Positions 45,186 through 49,353 of a stretch of DNA of 49,353 nt are shown here, piece by piece; the stretch's first letter is position 1; every line of letters starts with the position of its first letter. Source of the DNA: an uncultured Verrucomicrobiota bacterium (GTDB taxonomy: Bacteria > Verrucomicrobiota > Verrucomicrobiia > Opitutales > Seribacteraceae); the NCBI GenBank assembly GCA_902615835.1, contig CACMQL010000011.1, forward strand, positions 1 to 49,353, in the 5' to 3' direction. Position numbers and translations under genes: made by a program. The notes beneath the pieces were generated by a model. That model was not told the origin of the DNA, ran no database searches, and worked only from the letters and a program-made list of their open reading frames with translations.

Positions 45186-45638
45186 TTGGACTTAAGCGAA
45201 TTAAAAGGCATCATCAATTTAATGCAGAAATCAGATCTCTCTGAACTTGAGATCGAATTACAGGATTTAAAACTTCGACTAGCAAGACCCAGTGCGGGAC
45301 ACCCCGTTCATGAACCAGTGCTAAAAACCCCAACCTTAAATTCAGAACCAACCGTAAAAGAAGAATCCAAAGATGTAACTCCTTCTCAAGACGAGGGTAC
45401 AGAAACTTTCAATTCGCCAATGGTAGGCACTTTTTATCGAAAACCATCCCCGGATGATCCGCCCTTTGTCGAGATGGGAAAAAATATAAAAACAGGGGAT
45501 ATCTTATGTATTGTGGAGGCAATGAAAGTAATGAATGAAATTCAGTCAGAATTTGATGGTGAAATTGTTGAAATTTTAGTCAAGGACGGAGAAAGCGTCG
45601 AATACTCCCAGCCTCTCTTTAAGATTCGCAGGGGATAA
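45186..45638 (+). CDS. accB: Biotin carboxyl carrier protein of acetyl-CoA carboxylase
   Basis: This 150-residue BCCP carries biotin for acetyl-CoA carboxylase in fatty-acid synthesis. The N-terminal helix ([20 protein letters not shown]) is followed by an acidic, proline-rich linker of about 40 residues. The biotinyl domain starts at [20 protein letters not shown], with the thumb [12 protein letters not shown] and the biotinylation site VEAMKVMN; the modified residue is Lys114. The start is TTG 45186, supported by a strong GAGGAGG eight bases upstream. accC follows after four bases. BirA, encoded at 35406, is the probable modifying enzyme. Confidence 0.96.
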   Translation: MDLSELKGIINLMQKSDLSELEIELQDLKLRLARPSAGHPVHEPVLKTPTLNSEPTVKEESKDVTPSQDEGTETFNSPMVGTFYRKPSPDDPPFVEMGKNIKTGDILCIVEAMKVMNEIQSEFDGEIVEILVKDGESVEYSQPLFKIRRG

Positions 45639-45642
45639 TCGA

Positions 45643-47022
45643 ATGATCCGAAAAATCCTCATTGCAAACCGCGGCGAGATTGCACTCAGAATCGTCAGAG
45701 CTTGCAGGGAACTTGGTATCCAGACCCTTGCGGTTTATTCAGAAGCAGATGAACAATCGCTACATGTGCAACTTGCCGATGAAGCCATATGTATAGGTCC
45801 TCCTCCCAGTAGTGAAAGTTACCTAAGGGCTGACCGTATATTAAGTGCGGCAGAAATTGCTGATGTGGACGCCATCCATCCCGGTTACGGCTTTTTATCT
45901 GAAAATGCAGAATTTGCCGAGCAATGTGAATCTTGCAATATTACCTTTATCGGCCCACGATCGGAAACCATTCGAAAAATGGGGGATAAAGCCAAAGCCC
46001 GGGAAACGATGGCCAAAGCCAAAGTTCCAATTATTCCCGGTAGTCAGGGTGCCATGCACGATGAAAAAGAGGCACTAAAAGTTGCACAGGAAATTAAGTT
46101 TCCGGTAATCATCAAAGCGGTTTCGGGCGGAGGAGGCAGAGGGATGCGTATAGCCCACAATGCAGTTTCCTTTACTCGTGAATTCCAATCAGCACGGTTG
46201 GAAGCACAAAAGGCCTTTGGGGATGATTCTCTGTATGTTGAGAAATACCTGAAAAATCCTAGACATATTGAATTTCAAATCATGGCCGACAAACACGGAA
46301 ATGTTGTCCATCTTGGTGAGAGAGACTGCTCTGTGCAGAGAAGGCATCAAAAGATAATCGAAGAAGCTCCCTCCCCTTTCCTTGATAAAACCTTACGAAA
46401 CCGCATGGGGAAAGCATCAATTAAAGCGGCAGAGGCTTGCGATTATGTTAATGCAGGCACTATTGAATTTCTTGTCGATGCAAAGGGCTATTTTTATTTC
46501 ATCGAAATGAATACCAGAATTCAAGTTGAGCATGGGGTTACTGAGGAAGCCACGGGTATCGACTTGATCAAAGAACAAATTCAAGTTGCATCTGGTAACC
46601 GCTTAAGTTTCTCACAAAAAGAGGTAATCCTGAGTAAGCACGCCCTCGAATGTCGAATTTGTGCTGAAAATCCCGCCAGAAACTTCATACCCTCTCCCGG
46701 AACCATAGATTTGTACTACGCACCAGGCGGACATGGAGTAAGAGTTGATTCCCATGCTTACGGAGGTTACACTGTTTCTCCTCACTATGACAGCATGATC
46801 TGTAAATTGATTACCTATGGCCGAACTCGCAAAATCGCAATGGATCGGATGTATCGTGCTCTCAGTGAGTATCTGATAAGGGGAATCGATACCAACCTTG
46901 AATTTGTAAAAGCTGTAGTGCTTGATCCTGCTTTCCGTCAAGGGGACGCAACCACATCTTATGTTGAGGAGTTTTTAGCTCGAGCCCCAAAAGATTTATT
47001 CGAAAACAAAAAAAACGAGTGA
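45643..47022 (+). CDS. accC: Biotin carboxylase of acetyl-CoA carboxylase
   Basis: This 459-residue ATP-grasp enzyme carboxylates AccB-bound biotin. [20 protein letters not shown] is the classic start, and [18 protein letters not shown] follows near residue 80. The ATP-binding glycine loop is [15 protein letters not shown], with [13 protein letters not shown] and [20 protein letters not shown] near residue 227. The active-site segment [20 protein letters not shown] is complete. [18 protein letters not shown] and [16 protein letters not shown] complete the C-terminal domain. Length matches the bacterial enzyme. It is coupled tightly to accB, and the Asp23-like gene follows after 13 bases. Confidence 0.97.
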   Translation: MIRKILIANRGEIALRIVRACRELGIQTLAVYSEADEQSLHVQLADEAICIGPPPSSESYLRADRILSAAEIADVDAIHPGYGFLSENAEFAEQCESCNITFIGPRSETIRKMGDKAKARETMAKAKVPIIPGSQGAMHDEKEALKVAQEIKFPVIIKAVSGGGGRGMRIAHNAVSFTREFQSARLEAQKAFGDDSLYVEKYLKNPRHIEFQIMADKHGNVVHLGERDCSVQRRHQKIIEEAPSPFLDKTLRNRMGKASIKAAEACDYVNAGTIEFLVDAKGYFYFIEMNTRIQVEHGVTEEATGIDLIKEQIQVASGNRLSFSQKEVILSKHALECRICAENPARNFIPSPGTIDLYYAPGGHGVRVDSHAYGGYTVSPHYDSMICKLITYGRTRKIAMDRMYRALSEYLIRGIDTNLEFVKAVVLDPAFRQGDATTSYVEEFLARAPKDLFENKKNE

Positions 47023-47035
47023 TTGTTTATCTAAA

Positions 47036-47485
47036 ATGACCAAAAAGAAACAAGAAGCAGAGGAAGAAATTATTCCCACTATTTCCGAAGAATCCAGTGA
47101 GCTCGGAACCATAAGGATCAACCACAGCGTCATTGCTGGAATTGTCAAGTTGGCCACCCAGTCAGTCCAAGGAGTCGTCAATGTAGGAGGTGGCGGAGTT
47201 GTTGAAGGCTTGACTGATTTCTTCTCCAAAAAAGAATCTGAGAGGGGGGTCAACGTAACCGAATCTTCCGAAGGTGGATACGAGATCGAAGTAAGGGTAG
47301 TCTTGGAATTTGGGGTGGATTTAGCAAAAATTGGAATGCAAATACAAGAAGCTGTAAGGGATCAAATTTTAGCCATGACTGGAAATCACGCTAAGAATAT
47401 CGATGTAGTGATTGATGACATTAAAATGGATTCTGGTGACAAAGATGCAGATGATGATAATTGGTCATCCAATGCCGCAAACTAG
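47036..47485 (+). CDS. Asp23/Gls24 family protein (YqhY-like)
   Basis: This 149-residue DUF322 (Asp23/Gls24) protein shows the family core IRINHSVIAGIVKLATQSVQ and GVVNVGGGGVVEGLTDFFSK. After these come YEIEVRVVLEFGVDLAKIGM and QIQEAVRDQILAMTG. Both termini are charged and probably disordered. In Bacillus subtilis the paralogue yqhY sits directly behind accB-accC and is functionally linked to acetyl-CoA carboxylase; the arrangement here is the same. A membrane-anchored Asp23-like gene follows after eight bases. The exact molecular role of YqhY-type proteins is unsettled. Confidence 0.88.
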   Translation: MTKKKQEAEEEIIPTISEESSELGTIRINHSVIAGIVKLATQSVQGVVNVGGGGVVEGLTDFFSKKESERGVNVTESSEGGYEIEVRVVLEFGVDLAKIGMQIQEAVRDQILAMTGNHAKNIDVVIDDIKMDSGDKDADDDNWSSNAAN

Positions 47486-47493
47486 ATTTTTGA

Positions 47494-47922
47494 ATGCCAC
47501 AAATCCTTGAAGACTTTTGGCTGTGGAAACTTGAAGATGCTATTCGCAATCCGGTGTGGTGGTATTCCTGGTTGCTCTTAACCCTGTTGATACTCTTGTT
47601 GTGGATCGTAAAACGAGTCAAAAAAGAATTGGTACCAATCTTATCTGATGAGGAAGGAAATGTAAGAATAACTCCACATGCACTGCAGGAGCTCGTCAGT
47701 AAATCCTGCACTGAGATGGAAGGCATTCATGCCCCCTCCACGACTATAACATGTCGTAATGGAAATGTGAGGTTGCTGGTGCGATTGCAAGTAAATACAG
47801 ATTGCAATGTAAAACAGGCAAGAAAACAACTCAAAGAAAAACTGGAGGACATTATGGTTGAAAATCTTTGTTTTACTAATTTCGGAGGAGTTGATTTAAT
47901 TATCAAAGGCTTTAAAGACTGA
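47494..47922 (+). CDS. Membrane-anchored Asp23-like protein (AmaP-like)
   Basis: The 142-residue protein has an N-terminal membrane helix (WWYSWLLLTLLILLLWIVKR) and a cytoplasmic alpha/beta domain. That domain starts at GNVRITPHALQELVSKSCTE and ends in VDLIIKGFKD. This resembles the Asp23-like domain of AmaP, the membrane anchor for Asp23 in Firmicutes; the N-terminal single helix is a variation (AmaP has two). As it directly follows an Asp23-family gene, it may anchor that protein at the membrane. Confidence in the domain match is moderate. It converges on gcvT with 21 bases between the two stop codons and no terminator hairpin. Confidence 0.65.
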   Translation: MPQILEDFWLWKLEDAIRNPVWWYSWLLLTLLILLLWIVKRVKKELVPILSDEEGNVRITPHALQELVSKSCTEMEGIHAPSTTITCRNGNVRLLVRLQVNTDCNVKQARKQLKEKLEDIMVENLCFTNFGGVDLIIKGFKD

Positions 47923-47943
47923 ATTTTGATAATAGTAGTCAAA

Positions 47944-49041
47944 TTATCTTTTTAGGACAGGCTTGGAAAACTTTATGGGTAATCGCTTACCTCTAACCTC
48001 TGCACTCCATGCAGATGATTTTTTTTGTCCAATAAAATTTGGTTCAATGTAGGCAGTCCCGATTGGTGCCTTTATCAAAGGGGAAAACCCTCCGGACAAG
48101 ACCCTACCTGCTCTCTTCTGATTATAAAATAAGGTGCTTCCCTCCCGAGGTATTCTTCTGTCCCCTACTTCATAGTGAAGAACCTGGCCGACAGATTCCA
48201 TGTCCAGTTGTTTATGCAAACCTTGCTTACCTACAAAATCTTTTTTTTCCATACAAACAGCCCACATCAATCTAGCTTCAACAGGGGAAATTTCTTCTGA
48301 AATCTCATGGCCATGTAAACAAAAACCTGCCTCTAATCTCAAGGAATCACGAGCGGCCAGACCAATCCATGATGAGTGATCTACTGAATTTGCAGAGGAC
48401 GAAAGTATGCTGGTAAATTTCGATAAAATACTTACAGGCAGAAAAATCTCGAAGCCGTCTTCTCCTGTATATCCCGTTCTCGCAATATAAACCTCCTTAC
48501 CCCAAATTTCCGTTTTGACGAAATGCATCGGAGAAATATTCGCAAATTGCTCCGGCATTACATTCTCGAGAAAATTTTTCGCATTAGGTCCCTGGACGGC
48601 AATCAATCCAAAATCATTTGAAACATCGGAAAGGGAACACTCGAAGGTCGCTTTCAGGGCCTGTAGATGCAAAAAATCAGTTTTCGCGTTAGATGCATTT
48701 ACGCAAAGAAAAAATTCATTAGATGAAATTCGATAAACAATCAGATCATCGATAATCCCACCGTTTTGATTGCACATTAGAGAATAAATCGCCTGTCCAT
48801 CCCGAATTTTCTCAAGGTTATTTGTGAGAACATAATTTAAAAAATCAATTGCCTCAGGTCCTTTAATAAATAATTCGCCCATATGACTGACATCGAAAAA
48901 ACCCAGATTTTCACGAACCATCATATGCTCGGCTACGGAACTACCATAAGACACTGGCATCTCCCAACCTGCAAATACAGTAAATTTGGCTGAATTACTC
49001 AGATGAAAATCGTGGAGTGGTAATCGTTTTACATTGTTCAT
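47944..49041 (-). CDS. gcvT: Aminomethyltransferase, glycine cleavage T protein
   Basis: This 365-residue tetrahydrofolate-dependent T protein releases ammonia and methylene-THF from aminomethyl-lipoyl H protein. The N-terminus LPLHDFHLSNSAKFTVFAGW is followed by MPVSYGSSVAEHMMVRENLG and FDVSHMGELFIKGPEA, with the catalytic Asp region NQNGGIIDDLIVYRI. The ARTGYTGEDGFEIFLPV block is diagnostic, and LAARDSLRLEAGFCLHGHEI closes the folate site. I use ATG 49041; an in-frame TTG at 49050 lies upstream. The other gcv genes (gcvH, gcvP) are not next to it on this side. It is divergent from the CNNM-type gene, with 91 bases between. Confidence 0.95.
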   Translation of the reverse strand: MNNVKRLPLHDFHLSNSAKFTVFAGWEMPVSYGSSVAEHMMVRENLGFFDVSHMGELFIKGPEAIDFLNYVLTNNLEKIRDGQAIYSLMCNQNGGIIDDLIVYRISSNEFFLCVNASNAKTDFLHLQALKATFECSLSDVSNDFGLIAVQGPNAKNFLENVMPEQFANISPMHFVKTEIWGKEVYIARTGYTGEDGFEIFLPVSILSKFTSILSSSANSVDHSSWIGLAARDSLRLEAGFCLHGHEISEEISPVEARLMWAVCMEKKDFVGKQGLHKQLDMESVGQVLHYEVGDRRIPREGSTLFYNQKRAGRVLSGGFSPLIKAPIGTAYIEPNFIGQKKSSAWSAEVRGKRLPIKFSKPVLKR

Positions 49042-49132
49042 AGAGATCAAGGCTTGCCTTCATCTTTACCAAAGACTTTCCTGACAAGAAATGATAAAAG
49101 ACTCCGTCCTAAAAATCATTCATTTTTAATAG

Positions 49133-49353
49133 ATGACAATCGAACTTGTTTTAGCCATCAGTCTGACGATTGGAATCTCAGCACTTTGCTCCACTCTGGA
49201 GGCTATGATTCTTAGTATCACCGTAGCTGAAATTGAGTCACTCAAGGAGAAAAAGCCAAAAAAAGGGAAGCTGCTTGAAAAGTTTAAAATTGAATTGGAA
49301 GAAACCAGTTCAGCTATTTTAAGTTTGAACACCATTGCCAACACTCTTGGAGC
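49133..49353 (+). CDS. CNNM/DUF21 domain protein (CorC/HlyC type), 3'-truncated by window edge
   Basis: The first 73 residues are visible and run off the window. They begin TIELVLAISLTIGISALCST, then LEAMILSITVAEIESLKEK, a hydrophobic helix ending in the small-residue/charged turn of the DUF21/CNNM membrane domain. KGKLLEKFKIELEETSSAIL and LNTIANTLGA follow, matching the usual loop and second-helix start (xLNTIANTxGA). Such proteins usually carry CBS and CorC domains farther on and are linked to magnesium or other cation handling. The start is ATG 49133, divergent from gcvT. The call rests on the N-terminal domain only. Confidence 0.75.
   Translation, partial: MTIELVLAISLTIGISALCSTLEAMILSITVAEIESLKEKKPKKGKLLEKFKIELEETSSAILSLNTIANTLG

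Noticed and set aside
44971-45195. 74-residue ORF bridging the AsmA-like gene and accB
   Set aside because: It overlaps both genes out of frame, and the strong ribosome site points to the accB TTG instead.
1-49353. CRISPR arrays, insertion sequences, tRNA or rRNA genes, attachment sites
   Set aside because: I saw no regularly spaced repeats, transposase motifs, cloverleaf-like sequences or phage genes in any gap; gaps are nearly all below 150 bases.

Overview
This is a gene-dense stretch of bacterial chromosome, about 40% GC by eye, with many overlapping or abutting genes and frequent TTG/GTG starts. The gene set suggests a Gram-negative, menaquinone-using bacterium. It has a fused SecDF, a SUF Fe-S operon, a GldA/F/G-like ABC system next to DUF4340 and AsmA-like proteins, and an accB-accC-Asp23 cluster. 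I would guess a Verrucomicrobiota lineage such as marine Opitutae, but this rests on protein character only; there is no rRNA in the window. I see no tRNA, rRNA, CRISPR array, insertion sequence or phage gene.

Positions 1-12856, surface polysaccharide cluster. Thirteen co-oriented genes, the first cut by the window edge: two FkbM-type methyltransferases, a GT9 heptosyltransferase-like enzyme, at least four GT4/GT-B glycosyltransferases, a WcaF-like O-acetyltransferase, a nucleotide-sugar epimerase/dehydratase, a DegT-type sugar aminotransferase, a DxD glycosyltransferase, an O-antigen polymerase-like membrane protein and a WaaE-like GT2. Base composition is mosaic: about 3350-7450 is richer in GC than its very AT-rich flanks. 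No flippase or polysaccharide ABC exporter is visible, so the locus probably continues to the left.

Positions 12827-23235. Glutamyl-Q-tRNA(Asp) synthetase (minus strand), a DEAD-box helicase, a tiny minus-strand lipoprotein, a DUF445 membrane protein, a decayed MscS channel pseudogene, yajC-secDF (protein export), recJ and glycyl-tRNA synthetase (minus).

Positions 23334-29198. A small lipoprotein, then a Fur/PerR-type regulator with a near-ideal PerR-box palindrome upstream and the sufC-sufB-sufD-sufT operon downstream. No cysteine desulfurase gene is present here. rpiB and clpP follow.

Positions 29206-37229. menE and menC (menaquinone, minus strand) stand opposite guaB and a divergent long purA, the two exits from IMP. 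nadC, birA and coaX (NAD, biotin and CoA cofactor metabolism) follow.

Positions 37238-45068. A five-gene unit: ABC ATPase, permease, GldG-like protein, DUF4340 protein and a large AsmA-like protein. This looks like an envelope machine of unknown substrate and is the most system-like uncharacterised block in the window.

Positions 45186-49353. accB, accC, an Asp23/YqhY protein and a membrane-anchored Asp23-like protein, then gcvT (minus) and the start of a CNNM/DUF21 (CorC/HlyC-type) membrane protein cut by the window end. BirA, encoded about 9 kb upstream, would biotinylate AccB.
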